A DNA stretch of 64,000 nucleotides from Chlorokybus atmophyticus (Eukaryota > Streptophyta > Chlorokybophyceae > Chlorokybales > Chlorokybaceae). The DNA is taken from NCBI GenBank assembly GCA_009103225.1, contig RHPI01001507.1, forward strand, positions 574,765-638,764. The letters run 5' to 3'. Shown here piece after piece: positions 13,430-25,104 of the stretch; the first letter of the stretch is position 1; every line of letters begins with the position of its first letter. A model generated the notes under the pieces. That model did not search any database. It was not told where the DNA came from and saw nothing but the letters and a program-made list of their open reading frames with translations. The translations under genes were made by a program, and so were the position numbers.

Positions 13430-13640
13430 AGCGGCGAGCGACTTGGAGCAAGAAGCCTTCATATAACTGTATTAATGTACTAAGCTAGCAAGCACTCTTT
13501 TACAAAATTCACCACGACAGGCAGCTGAGCAAGCAACTTGGAGCAAGAAGCTATGAAACGAAGCTAGCAAGCAAGCAATCCTTCACAACTCCGTCAGCTA
13601 TTACAGCTGGCGGAGCAGCAAGCAACTTGGAGCAGGGAGC
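13430..13640. repeat. Degenerate tandem repeat
   Basis: Three occurrences of gcracttggagca(a/g)gaag-like sequence, each followed or preceded by agctagcaagca blocks, at about 85 to 100-bp spacing. No coding potential is evident. Confidence 0.5.
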
Positions 13641-13789
13641 ATACAGTCACCGAGATAGCAAGACCTACGTGCTACATCTATAGCTAGCTCAACAAAAGTG
13701 TTCAATACGTTGTATGTCAATATTAGGAGTGTGGAGCAATGATTGTGCTCAGCTATTGCAGGCATGAGTGGAGCAGGCACTTCAATCCT

Positions 13790-13985
13790 TTACATGAGCG
13801 TTGGGAATATCCAATTTTCTAGCAGGGCACATTGATAATAGCAATCATTGCTGTTGTCAATGTGCATTGCGCACATTGAAGTCATAAAGGTGTTTGCGTA
13901 GCACGACGCTCTCAACCAACACACGATCAGATTTGCATCATGTAACAATGCCTTCAAGGCTCGCCAACGGGAGTCACAAGTCATC
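13790..13985 (-). repeat. Dispersed repeat, contiguous copy
   Basis: This is the partner of the split repeat at 9171-9892. The minus-strand frame carries DSRWRALKALLHDANLI and the block tgcattgcgcacattgaagt. The protein is not recognised. It is likely a remnant of a mobile element shared by the two sites. Confidence 0.4.
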
Positions 13986-15119
13986 CTTTACATAAAGCAC
14001 CTTTGTTGCACTGTGAGCATTTGCACCTCAACTCATAATTTTGATTTTGCTTTTTTAGCTAATAACAAACTAGACCGAGAGTTTAATGGTACAGCTAACC
14101 AAACAAGGCATTGGTAACATGAAAATTACAAAACAGAAGGGTAAGGCATGCGAGTTCAACTCGCATTTGATAATCTATTGAAGTACAAGGTACAGGATGC
14201 AGGCCTTACTTGGGTCTGAAAGACTTGGATCGCGCCTGTCGTCTTTCAGGGGTGAGGCGCCCACTTGTAGCCACTCCTCTGCAGCCCGCACCATGACGGC
14301 TTGCAAGAACTGAGTTCTTCCGCAACACTTAAGGGTAGCAAGGGAGGGAGCACATCGGAGAGATAACACAAAAAACACCACAAAGCAATGGGACGTAATG
14401 CATGCCAGATAACAGTGAGAGTTGGATGAAAGGATCCCCATCCTGCCCCGAATCAGATCATGTTATTTACTCTTTCCCTAGTCCAATATGGGATTAAAGC
14501 TCTCGTTCTAACATGCCTGAAAAAAAATCGACCAAGAACTAGAGGGAGTTTGAATATGGCCATTGAAGAAAGGTGTAGAGTGTAGTCACCACCTCCTTGC
14601 TGCGACAATTTGAAAAACGCTCTCCGGTCGAGAGGGCGCTGTGCCACATTAATGGCGGTCGTCGAACTTCATAATGGCATTGAATGTAAAATAACACAAT
14701 GTATACGCACGGCCTGTCAAGGCCCTTGACGGCGTGGATGCCTCGTAAAGATCGTCTATGTCACAGTCCATAACAGGAGGCCATTGTCCGGCCACAATCT
14801 ACCATGGTCACAAGGTACACATCTTTTGATGAAATCAATCATGCAGTCTATGTGCAATATGGTGTGAAATATGGTGGGGGGCGAGCTGTGCAGTCACCCA
14901 TCCTGAGTTGGGATTTTCAACACTGTTATAAACGAACGGCGCTTGACTGCGTGGCGCTGCGGCACAATGCTATCATGCACAACGAACTTTTCATATGGGC
15001 CATTGCACAGAGTGTTTTGCAACCAAGTCCCTATATAACGTTATACACGTTAAAACAGGCTGCTAATCATTGCCAGTGGCCAAAAGAGGCGACGGTGACG
15101 GCGGTGGCGGTGGTAGGGA
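13986..15119. other. Intergenic, nothing recognised
   Basis: Several short frames (14175-14441 minus, 14453-14647 minus, 14804-15117 plus) show no motif, repeat or splice context that I could support as a gene. The stretch ends at a scaffold gap. Confidence 0.4.
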
Positions 15120-15314
15120 NNNNNNNNNNNNNNNNNNNNNNNNNNNNNNNNNNNNNNNNNNNNNNNNNNNNNNNNNNNNNNNNNNNNNNNNNNNNNNNNN
15201 NNNNNNNNNNNNNNNNNNNNNNNNNNNNNNNNNNNNNNNNNNNNNNNNNNNNNNNNNNNNNNNNNNNNNNNNNNNNNNNNNNNNNNNNNNNNNNNNNNNN
15301 NNNNNNNNNNNNNN
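15120..15314. other. Scaffold gap (195 N)
   Basis: A run of N. The sequence to its right (15316-16120) is repeated exactly at 16121-16925, so the gap size and the duplication may both be assembly products. Confidence 0.98.
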
Positions 15315-15315
15315 G

Positions 15316-16925
15316 GGGGGGGAGGCACTCGCCGAGTGTGCGCGGGGCAAGTTCGGCAGAGAGAGGATAAATACATGCGAGAAGTAAAGGCGAGAGATCC
15401 GGGAGTCCTCACGCGTCCGTAGGGTTGGATTCTGTGCTCTGCCCATTGCAAAGAGTGGCACCTTACATCTTGAGAGCACTGTATCCGGTGCTGCATTAAC
15501 CTATCCTCCACGAAAGACGCAAGTGTTGTAATAGAGTAATTAATGCAACGCAACTCGCCCCGCGCGTTTGAAAGGAAGTTTACGAGTTGCCTTTGTAATC
15601 ACATTTGACCGAGTTGACGAAATGTTAACATGTTTTACTACAGCAAGAGCCCACCTTGTAAGACTTTCCAAATTTGCACCTTGTGCTTTAAGGTTTGTTC
15701 AATGTACGTATATTCATAAAAGCGCATATGGTATCAATAACATGTATGCAAGCAAATATGTTACATTCAAACTATGACGGTGCTCGTGCCTTGTCACCTG
15801 TGAGTTGGTCCAATCCACAACCCTCTCACCAAGACACGGTATTCACACCGGAACCTTGCCCCCTCTGCCAAGCACACACGCGCGCCCCGCCACTCGCGTA
15901 CGCACGCGCTTGCGCTCGAAGCTACACACCGACTTGTGTAGCGCCTTGGATCGTCACACAAGCAAGCACACACCAGTGGACACACGCTAGCAACCCCTTC
16001 TAGCCACCACCAAGCTTGCACACAAGAAACTAGGGAGCTAAAGGTTGTATTGCAAATTGTAAAATGTCACTTTTATACCTACCAGTCTGCTCATGCTACT
16101 GTCTAGACGATTCTAGCGCTGGGGGGGAGGCACTCGCCGAGTGTGCGCGGGGCAAGTTCGGCAGAGAGAGGATAAATACATGCGAGAAGTAAAGGCGAGA
16201 GATCCGGGAGTCCTCACGCGTCCGTAGGGTTGGATTCTGTGCTCTGCCCATTGCAAAGAGTGGCACCTTACATCTTGAGAGCACTGTATCCGGTGCTGCA
16301 TTAACCTATCCTCCACGAAAGACGCAAGTGTTGTAATAGAGTAATTAATGCAACGCAACTCGCCCCGCGCGTTTGAAAGGAAGTTTACGAGTTGCCTTTG
16401 TAATCACATTTGACCGAGTTGACGAAATGTTAACATGTTTTACTACAGCAAGAGCCCACCTTGTAAGACTTTCCAAATTTGCACCTTGTGCTTTAAGGTT
16501 TGTTCAATGTACGTATATTCATAAAAGCGCATATGGTATCAATAACATGTATGCAAGCAAATATGTTACATTCAAACTATGACGGTGCTCGTGCCTTGTC
16601 ACCTGTGAGTTGGTCCAATCCACAACCCTCTCACCAAGACACGGTATTCACACCGGAACCTTGCCCCCTCTGCCAAGCACACACGCGCGCCCCGCCACTC
16701 GCGTACGCACGCGCTTGCGCTCGAAGCTACACACCGACTTGTGTAGCGCCTTGGATCGTCACACAAGCAAGCACACACCAGTGGACACACGCTAGCAACC
16801 CCTTCTAGCCACCACCAAGCTTGCACACAAGAAACTAGGGAGCTAAAGGTTGTATTGCAAATTGTAAAATGTCACTTTTATACCTACCAGTCTGCTCATG
16901 CTACTGTCTAGACGATTCTAGCGCT
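15316..16925. repeat. Exact 805-bp tandem duplication
   Basis: The 805 bp at 15316-16120 recur at 16121-16925 with no difference that I could find. Each unit contains 457 bp of the DNA flanking the Ty3 element plus the first 348 bp of its low-coordinate LTR, so the duplicated segment straddles the insertion junction. Position next to a gap and perfect identity point to an unmerged contig-end overlap rather than biology. Confidence 0.95.
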
Positions 16926-17249
16926 AGACGGAACTAGAAGCTAAGATATAATTGGAGAATCTTGTAGTACACTTCTAGACCTTTCCAACGCACCAAAGAT
17001 CTCCTAATTTGCTGCTCATATGGTCAAGTTATACTACTTGGCGCTAGGCCCTTTCAGAAATCTGGTCGAGCCCTTCTCGACTGGCCCTCCGTTTTCTGGC
17101 ACCTTCCGGACTGGTCTTGGGGCCCCGGTCGATATCCGCGGCAGACTCATAACTCGCCGATATCCGCCACAAGTCATACAAAACATGTACCTTACAAATA
17201 AGGCCTAAAACGGCCATGAAAATCACAAAATTTGGCCTTGACTGTTATA
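16578..17249 (-). repeat. 3' LTR of the Ty3 element
   Basis: 672 bp, aligned base for base with 21956-22627 at an offset of 5378. Both tips have lost the canonical TG/CA by single transitions: the left end reads TATGAC against TGTGAC in the partner, and the right end TTATA against TTACA. The first 348 bp occur again at 15773-16120 because of the 805-bp duplication. Confidence 0.95.
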
Positions 17250-20200
17250 TTCCTCCCGCCCCATGTGAGCTTCGTCCTCGAAGCTCGCGAGGTTGTCGTC
17301 GAGCAAGATAGGCATGCACAACGTCTTGAGCATTAGTCAAGTGTGCCTCTGGCTCCTAGGATGCTTCATGCAGCGGATAGCCTTTCCATTTCACTAAGAA
17401 CTTGCGTACGCCATGCACAAACTTCTCACCAAGGATGTCTTCTACCTCCCACTCTGGTTCACCGTCCGTGCCAACCTCGGGGGGCGGCCTTTCTGGCGGT
17501 TGTCCTCGATATGCTTTCAGAAGGGAGACGTGAAAAACGGGGTGCACACGCATGGTGTCGGGTAGCTCCAGCTTGTACGCCACGTCCGAGACAACTTTGC
17601 TGATCTTAAATGGTCCCAACCAGCGTTCATTCAACTTGCAAACTCCCGTACGCACCTGTACGTGCTTCGCGGAGAGTAACACAATGTCGCCTTCCTTAAA
17701 TGTGAGGTGTCGGCGATGCGCGTCCGCGTACTGCTTCTGCCGATTTTGTGCCACCAATAGCGCCTCCCTAGCTGCCTTATTAATGTCCGCGCACTTTGTA
17801 AGGAAGTTATTGGTTGCCTCCACACGCACGTCATGTCGTCGCGGTGTCCATGCCGTCAACGGTGTCAATGGATGTTGCCCGTAGTTCATAAGGAAGGGAG
17901 TGACACCTGTGCTTGCATTGTGGTGGTTGTTGATCGCAAACTCCACCAACTCAAGCAGCTCCGCCCAATTGTCTTGTCGCGCGTTAATGTAGCAACGCAG
18001 AATGTCCTCAATCACACGATTGGCCCGCTCCGTTTGCCCATCAGTTTGCGGGTGGAATGCCGTGCTAAACTTCAGTGTGGTACTAAGTGCACTATGCAGC
18101 GCCTCCCAAAACTTACTTGTAAAGCGCGGGTCGCGATCACTCACAATACTTCGTGGTAATCCATGAGAACGAAACACATGCTTCACGAACAAGCGTGCTG
18201 CCTCCGGTGCCGTGCAAGACTCACTACACGGTGCCAAGCGTACCATTTTGCTGGTTTTATCGACGAACACAAGTATAGCGTCGTACCCTTCTTTTGTCTT
18301 TGGTAGCCCCGTGATAAAGTCCATGGTATTTTGCTCCCACTTGGATAATGGCACAGGGAGAGGTTGCAGCAACCCACCTGGCTTTTGGTTGCTTGCCTTC
18401 ACCCTTTGGCATGCGTCGCACAACGCCACGTAGTCGCGCACATCGCGATGCATCTCTCGTCAGTAAAAACGCTGCTTCAAGCTTGCCAAAGTCCTCTCCA
18501 ACCCTTGGTGACCAACAATGGGCACGTCATGAGCTTCCTTCAACAACTTCACACGGATATGCGCGACGTTGGGGATGTACAAGCGCCCGTGGTGCCAAAG
18601 CAGCCCGTCGCGCATTGACCAATGCCCACTTGTGTCCGTAGCTGCATTTTCCAGCTCTTGTAACACTTTCATACCCTCCGTGTCTTCACGAAGCACTTGC
18701 CGAATCTGGTCGGTCCACTCGGGCTGCACTTGAGCCAGGGCCTCAATTGCATTAAGCCGGCTCAGCGCGTCAGCAGCACCATTTGACGTACCGGGCTTGT
18801 ACTTGATATCGAAATCAAAAAGTTGAAAGAACTCAAGCCATCGAGCTTGTCTGCGACTTAGATGAGGTTGTGTTTGTAAGTATCTCAGTGGAGAGTGATC
18901 CGTCTCAAGCACGAACTTTTTGCCTTCCAAAAAACAACGCCATTGTCGTAGCGCCATGACTTGCGCTAAAAGTTCCTTCTCGTGCACGGGGTAATTCAGC
19001 TTCGCACCACTCATCTTCTTGCTGAAGAATGCTACTGGTTGAAGGCCGTTGCCATGGTCTTGCTGCAAAACAGCTCCTACGGCTGTGTCGGACGCGTCGC
19101 AAGCCAAAATAAATGTCTTTTCCATGTTGGGGTGAGCCAGGACTGGTGCCTCCGTCAGCGCCTTCTTCAACGCAGCAAATGCATGTTCCTCTGTTGCTGA
19201 CCAGCTCCAAGGCTTTCCCTTCTTGAGTAGGGCAGTTAAGGGAGCAGCTATGCGCGAAACCCCATGATAAACTTGCGATAGTACCCCGCAAGGCCTAAAA
19301 AGGACAACACCTCCTTTACGTTCGTTGGGGAAGCCCACTCGCGCACCACCTGCACTTTGTTGGGGTCCGGCTTGATGCCTTCATGCGACACGATGTGGCC
19401 TAGGTACTCCACCTCTCGAAACAAGAATTTGCACTTTTGTAGCCGGGCGTACAGCTTGTGTTCGCGCAAACGCTGCAACACGCGCCGTAGAAGTGCCACG
19501 TGCTCCTCCTTGGTTTTTGCGTAAACCAAAATGTCGTCGAGGTACACGAGGATTCCCTTACCAATCAAGTCAGCAAAAACGCTGTTCATAAGTGTTTGAG
19601 ATGTTGCCGGTGCGTTCGTAAGTCCGAAGGACATGACCAACCACTCGTAGTGCCCATAACGTGTGTTAAACGCTGTGTTTTCTCCACATCCTCGGGCGCG
19701 ATGCGGATTTGGTGATAACCTCCAGCAAGATCAAGTGTTGTGAAGTACTGCGCACCTTGCAATTGCTCTAGCAACTCGTCGATACGTGGGAGTGGAAAGC
19801 AATTCCTCTTCGTGATGTTGTTGAGAGCTCGGTAGTCGACGCACATGCGCAAGCTCCCGTTCTTCTTTCGTACAAACAAAATAGGTGCACCATAGGGGGA
19901 CTTACTAGGCCTAATGTAGCCTCTTTTCAGCAAGTCTGCCACCTGCCTCTCGGCCTCTTCCAGCTCCAAAGGTGACAACTTGTATACGGGTCGATACGGT
20001 GGCTTGTGCACGCCCTCAATCAGCTCCACACGGTGGTCTACGCTCCGTGGAGGTGGTAGACCAGATGGAAGTCCGTCCACCATGATATCTTGGTATTCTT
20101 TAACAAGTTTACACACCGCGGGGTCCATCGTAGCCGTCTTAACATCGTTACTCAGCTCGAGTGCTGATTTTGCAATGTTTTCGCGCACCACGCACAACCA

Positions 20201-20832
20201 TGCAGCCTTTGCCTTCCGTGGAGACAATAACTTCCTCAATTGCACATAACAGATGTGGGCAATTGTCGTGCCACCAGATTGTGCGTGCCGCGCCTCGATA
20301 ACGTCCGACGCAGCTTGAATGGATTTTCCACCATTTCGTTCGATGGTGAGCGCGCGCTTCCTCCAATTGATGGATGGATTATGTTGCCATAGCCACGGTA
20401 GTCCCAATATCCCGTCAAACCCGTTCCGTAGGGTGATGCAGCAAAATCGCATGTTCTCCTTCATCTTCCCAATGCGAACGCACAACTCTTTGGTCATAAA
20501 TGTAGCGCCATCACCTCCAGAGGGTGGCTCTCCATCAGCGAGCTTCACTTTACCTCCTCGTAATGACGAAAGCCAACCGTAACGCCGCGCGATATTAATA
20601 CTCATAAAGTTTCTGGTGGCACCGATATCAATCATGAGCTTACACTCTCTCCATCGTCCTTGGTCATCGCAAATGTGTGCTCGAAGCCCAAAGTACTTTG
20701 TTGTCTCCTCGTTTGCATAACTCACCACCATTGGCACGTTCAAAGCCATCTCCTCTTGCTTCTTTAATGGAAATGTCACAGCATCCGTCCGTGCATGAGG
20801 CTCCTTCCTATCCCCAACAGTAGCCTCCTCAC
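17245..20832 (-). pseudogene. pol: Ty3/gypsy pol, disrupted
   Basis: Reading down from 20832: an aspartic-protease region with DIGATRNF (usually D-S/T-G-A); reverse transcriptase with YGAPILFVRKKNGSLRMCVD, TTLDLAGGYHQI and the YLDD box; RNase H with ILACDASDTAVGAVL; integrase with H-x6-H and CDAC zinc ligands and the D, D, E catalytic positions (MDFITG, VSDRDPRF, ANRVIED); then a chromodomain (FLVKWKGYPLHEAS). Four lesions are visible: a two-base CA duplication near 19673-19678, a one-base loss near 19256, a TGG-to-TGA stop at 18460-18462 and a TGG-to-TAG stop at 17356-17358. The frame starts -1 relative to gag and is open back to the gag stop, so pol was probably made by ribosomal frameshifting. 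Confidence 0.93.
17250..17262 (-). other. Polypurine tract
   Basis: On the minus strand GGGGCGGGAGGAA lies directly before the 3' LTR, as expected for the primer of plus-strand DNA synthesis. The pol frame runs through it and stops inside the LTR (17245-17247). Confidence 0.85.
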
Positions 20833-21861
20833 CTACTGGGGGAAGTCGTTTTCCTGCTCCACGCCATTTTGCTCCATGGTGTTAACGCGACGATCACGGC
20901 GAGGGTTGCCATCCGGTGTTGGCCTTTGCGTGCTTCGTTTGGGGCATCCGTACGCCAAATGCTCCGTCGACCCACACGCATAACACTTGCGCACACCTTT
21001 ACCTCTTTCACCACGTCCGCCGTGCTTCGCCTCACTTCCATGCGTGTGTATGGCACCCACCTCCATTGGTGCAGGCCCAGAGTCAGCTCCACCTCCATTG
21101 GCAAGTGCTGAACTTGGTTCTCCTCGTCTCCATGCATGTTGAAAGCCTCCCCGGGGCTGATCACCATGCCTTTGCCTCCAGTCAGTGTTTCTTGTGGTGG
21201 ACTTGAAGTACAACGCGTCGAGACGCTCCGCGATGCGTATAGCCTCCGCAAGTGTCTTCGGGTCCCGTAGCTCCACTTCTTTACGCCCCAAAGGTTTTAA
21301 CCCACATGTATACCTGTCCAGCTGCTCCTCCTCGGTCATATTGGGTATGGACATCACCAATCGCTGAAACGCGGCCTTGTACGCCATTACCGACCCCATT
21401 TGCACAAGGGCTGCAAGTTTGTCGCGTGCGGCCTTCACGCTCTCAACGGGAACAAATTGATGCCTGACCTTCAATGCCAACTCTTCCATGGTGGTCAATG
21501 GTAGCGCCAACCCGTTTGCAACACGCGTACATCCATGCCTCCACCACACAAGTGTTGCACCTTCAAGCAATGTCGCTGCAACCTTCACGTGCAGATGCGT
21601 GGGCACCTCCGTGAGCTTCAACCAAGACGATACTTGAAAAATCCATTCATCCACTGCATCTCCATCACGTTGACCCCTGAATGGCTTGGGCTTTGGCACC
21701 TTCACATGCACGCGCGAGCTTGATGCCATGGGAATTTGTACACGCGCCATCGCATGCTCATACGCCTCGCGTTGTGCTTGTGCCGCCGCTTGAGTGTGAT
21801 GAAGCTCTTCCCTCAGTGCCAAGATGGCAGCTTGAAGCTCTTCCATGCGAGCATCCTCCAT
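20833..21861 (-). CDS. gag: Ty3/gypsy Gag capsid-nucleocapsid protein
   Basis: An intact 342-residue frame from the first ATG. It has an N-terminal Gln/Ala/Glu-rich helical segment, a retrotransposon-gag domain (FRGQRDGDAVDEWIFQV ... GATLVWWRH ... LVMSIPNMTEEEQLDRYTCG) and a CCHC zinc knuckle CYACGSTEHLAYGC near the C-terminus that would bind RNA. It forms the virus-like particle that packages the element. The frame extends upstream without another ATG. The stop lies at 20833-20835, and pol continues in the -1 frame. Confidence 0.92.
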   Translation of the reverse strand: MEDARMEELQAAILALREELHHTQAAAQAQREAYEHAMARVQIPMASSSRVHVKVPKPKPFRGQRDGDAVDEWIFQVSSWLKLTEVPTHLHVKVAATLLEGATLVWWRHGCTRVANGLALPLTTMEELALKVRHQFVPVESVKAARDKLAALVQMGSVMAYKAAFQRLVMSIPNMTEEEQLDRYTCGLKPLGRKEVELRDPKTLAEAIRIAERLDALYFKSTTRNTDWRQRHGDQPRGGFQHAWRRGEPSSALANGGGADSGPAPMEVGAIHTHGSEAKHGGRGERGKGVRKCYACGSTEHLAYGCPKRSTQRPTPDGNPRRDRRVNTMEQNGVEQENDFPQ

Positions 21862-21939
21862 CTCCACTAACACACTACACTCCGCTTCCGAATGAAAAGT
21901 GTAAACGCCCACACACTTCCTCTCTCACCTTCGTAAACC

Positions 21940-21953
21940 GTGCTCCGATACCA
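21940..21953 (-). other. Primer binding site (initiator tRNA-Met)
   Basis: On the minus strand TGGTATCGGAGCAC begins two bases after the 5' LTR. The consensus complementary to the 3' end of plant initiator methionine tRNA is TGGTATCAGAGC, so only one position differs in the core. Confidence 0.9.
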
Positions 21954-21955
21954 GT

Positions 21956-22627
21956 TGTGACGGTGCTCGTGCCTTGTCACCTGTGAGTTGGTCCAATCCA
22001 CAACCCTCTCACCAAGACACGGTATTCACACCGGAACCTTGCCCCCTCTGCCAAGCACACACGCGCGCCCTGCCACTCGCGTATGCACGCGCTTGCGCTC
22101 GAAGCTACACACCGACTTGTGTAGCGCCTTGGATCGTCACACAAGCAAGCACACACCAGTGGACACACGCTAGCAACCCCTTCTAGCCACCACCAAGCTT
22201 GCACACAAGAAACTAGGGAGCTAAAGGTTGTATTGCAAATTGTAGAATGTCACTTTTATACCTACCAGTCTGCACATGCTACTGTCTAGACGATTCTAGC
22301 GCTAGACGGAACTAGAAGCTAAGATATAATTGCAGAATCTTGTAGTACACTTCTAGACCTTTCCAACGCACCAAAGATCTCCTAATTTGCTGCTCATATG
22401 GTCAAGTTATACTACTTGGCGCCAGGCCCTTCCAGAAATCTGGTCGAGCCCTTCTCGACTGGCACTCCGTTTTCTGGCACCTTCCGGACTGGTCTTGGGG
22501 CCCCGGTCGATATCCGCGGCAGACTCATAACTCACCGATATCCGCCACAAGTCATACAAAACATGTAGCTTACAAATAAGGCCTAAAACGGCCATGAATA
22601 TCACATTGTTTGGCCTTGACTGTTACA
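21956..22627 (-). repeat. 5' LTR of the Ty3 element
   Basis: 672 bp with intact TGT...ACA ends and adjoining target-site copy CAAAC at 22628-22632. Substitutions relative to the 3' LTR are scattered, with three clustered near the outer end (cacattgttt against cacaaaattt). Confidence 0.95.
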
Positions 22628-22632
22628 CAAAC

Positions 22633-25097
22633 GGTACGAGGTATATGCAATGTGCTTTCGAAGAAATTTTTACCCGTAGGTGCCACCCACACTTGCTTGA
22701 TATTTATTTTTTGTACTTGGGTACCTGTTACATGCAGTGCTGAATTGCATCCATTCGTAAGCCTTGCACATGTACACGTGCATCCACTCAGCGTCGCCGG
22801 GAGTTCTTCACAAGGGCTTGTGCTCGCATACATATGTGTATATGCACAGATAGTGCGTCAAGGAATCAATACATAGCGTGCTATTCATGTAGCGCGGACT
22901 GAAAATCATTTTCAAGCTGTATATATGTATGATACAACAAAATACATTATACTTATAGTATAAAGATTTTGAGCCAATTGAACATTAAGTACTTGGACTC
23001 TTTGCACTATTGACCACGAACGAGACTCTCTTCATTAAGTCGGTGGCATACTGCGATGATAGTTAAATAACTGTTGGAACGTTAACCCCCAACATGGCAG
23101 CCCCCGAAGTTCGCTTAACCAAAGTATAATGCAATAAGCTTTATTGATCATATTCACCATCATATGATTCCATACCGCAACGCAGTCATGGTAAAGGCTG
23201 TGTGAGATGCAACGCAATGCCATTCGCCGATTGCGCAACCAACAAGTCGATGTCAATACTTTTTATATATTACAAGGTGTCTCAGGCAACAAAGCTAGTG
23301 CTTACCTTTTAATGAGATAGACTAGTCGCAACATTATTGTGGCAGTTGCTGTCATTGTGACAGTGTCAAATGTTAAGAATCTTGTGGAATAACTCCTTTT
23401 ATGTGTACACTGAATGCAATATGGTATTTGGGTGTGCGTACAAGATGTGCAAGGTGCCGTATAAAACCTGCTATGTTGTCACATGCATGCATGCATGCAT
23501 GTGACTATGCATGCTATTCACAAATTACTCACGGTCCATAACAGCTTCACAGCATACCACCGAGCCAACGTCAACTACTTTTGTCTTGAACACCGCTACT
23601 GAGTACTGTGTGTACATAAGATGCAACGGGGATGTCATGCATGCAACCAACCCATACACAACATGCATTAGTCATGAGACATTCCATTGTGTGTGTGGAT
23701 GTGTGTACATGATATATATGACGTCCTTGTTGTACACACGCATGCAGTATGCATATCACTCAAGCATTTCACTCATGCTAGTATACATCTCACCGTTGAT
23801 ACCATCGGGCTATGCTACTGCACTACTCCACACCAACTAGCCTTCCCCGTTATACATGCATATGGTAGAGCAATCGGGGCCAGCAGTGGACAAAGCATAG
23901 CAACACACCGCATAGCAAGACCGAATGAACGGCCACAACCCAAGCACCAACCCACACAGCCAAGCACCACTAACACAACTTACACAAACTACATTATGAG
24001 GGCCTGGACCCTATGTGCGTGCAATGGTATGTGCAATGGTGGATGGCTCGAGCAAGGAGCAACAGCTTGGCTACCTGCATGCACATGCACACTTTTTTCA
24101 TTACCTGCCCACATGGGCTGCATGTGTCCGTCACAAATGTGCATGAAAGATGACTTACACCCTAAGCATACGTACAAACATCTCAGGGGTTGTTGACAAC
24201 ATGTAAATGCCTTCCGCGCAATCAAGTGTATATGAGTGCGGGGGTGGTGTGCTAAGCGTGTGCGTGGCTGGGTGCGGCTTAGCGAGAGCGAGAACGCGAC
24301 GTGACGTGACGCAACATGTCTCACGTTGTCATCACGCGACATGCCCGCTGTCAGAGCCTTCAAGCGGTATACCCGCTTTGCCGGTTCGCATCACAGTGAA
24401 CCGGTACACTTGCAGAGAGAGCGGGGTATGATACCCAAGGTATCACATATACCCAGGGCATCACACCCTAGTGGTGCCCCACAACACGCAGTGCATGTTG
24501 CCTTACACCTCTTCGCTTTGCAACTGCTTTGCAGCTGCTGAAAGCCACCGAAGTAGATACGAATATGCGCCAGAAGCATCGGAGACGATGGGGCAGCACG
24601 GAAGCATATAGAAGCTAAGTGTTCTGTTCACTTTTGGTATGTATTTCGGAACCAATGGCAGTGCTTTGTACCGTACGCATAGCGGTTCCCCTCCCCCTGT
24701 CATGTCAAGTATGCAACCCAAGTCCTCATGTGACATGTGTCCAAGCGTAAAATGCAATCATCAACAGACTTAGTCATGTTTACTAAACATGGACATGTTT
24801 TTTATCCCCTACTCCGAGTAGGGCAGGGATCTATAGACTCTACAGACCTGAATGATGCCAAAGCCCCTTGTCTTCTTATGCATGCCAGGCAACAACAGAC
24901 TTCTCACTCTTTCTTACCCTTTCTGGCCTGTTAGGCAGGCAGAGGAGGCTTGTGTGACAACACTGCCGTCTGCTGTGTGACGAGACAGGGGGCAACATTA
25001 TCGTCAACCGCAGAGTTGTTGAAAGAGGACCACGCAACACGGCGGCTGCTGGGGAATATTACCCCGCCGCTATACCTGTTTCTCGCACCGTCCTGTG
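22633..25097. other. Intergenic, nothing recognised
   Basis: No supported gene. It contains a short (GCAT)n run at 23483-23502 and a GTGACG-rich patch near 24300-24320. The open frames on both strands lack motifs. The last part (from about 24950) is the upstream region of the secreted-protein gene. Confidence 0.4.
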
Positions 25098-25104
25098 TAT
25101 AAAA
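25098..25104 (+). promoter_or_regulatory. TATA box
   Basis: TATAAAA lies 247 bp upstream of the start codon at 25345. A start site about 30 bp downstream would leave a 5' UTR of roughly 215 bp. A GT...AG pair (aaggtacg near 25158, gagtgcag ending near 25312) could remove an intron from that leader. Confidence 0.55.

Larger units (their letters stand above)
16578..22627 (-). mobile_element. Ty3/gypsy LTR retrotransposon, chromovirus type, disabled
   Basis: A 6,050-bp element on the minus strand with two 672-bp LTRs, a 5-bp target-site duplication CAAAC (16573-16577 and 22628-22632), a primer binding site matching initiator methionine tRNA, a polypurine tract, gag, and a pol in the order protease, reverse transcriptase, RNase H, integrase, chromodomain. 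This is the Ty3/gypsy order, and the C-terminal chromodomain marks chromoviruses. I count about 16 substitutions between the LTRs and no indels, so insertion is not very recent. Two frameshifts and two Trp-to-stop changes in pol make it non-autonomous. Internal structure is otherwise complete. Confidence 0.95.

Noticed and set aside
14804-15370. 188-residue frame running through the gap
   Set aside because: A third of it is N and the right side belongs to the 805-bp repeat. The left part has no motif.
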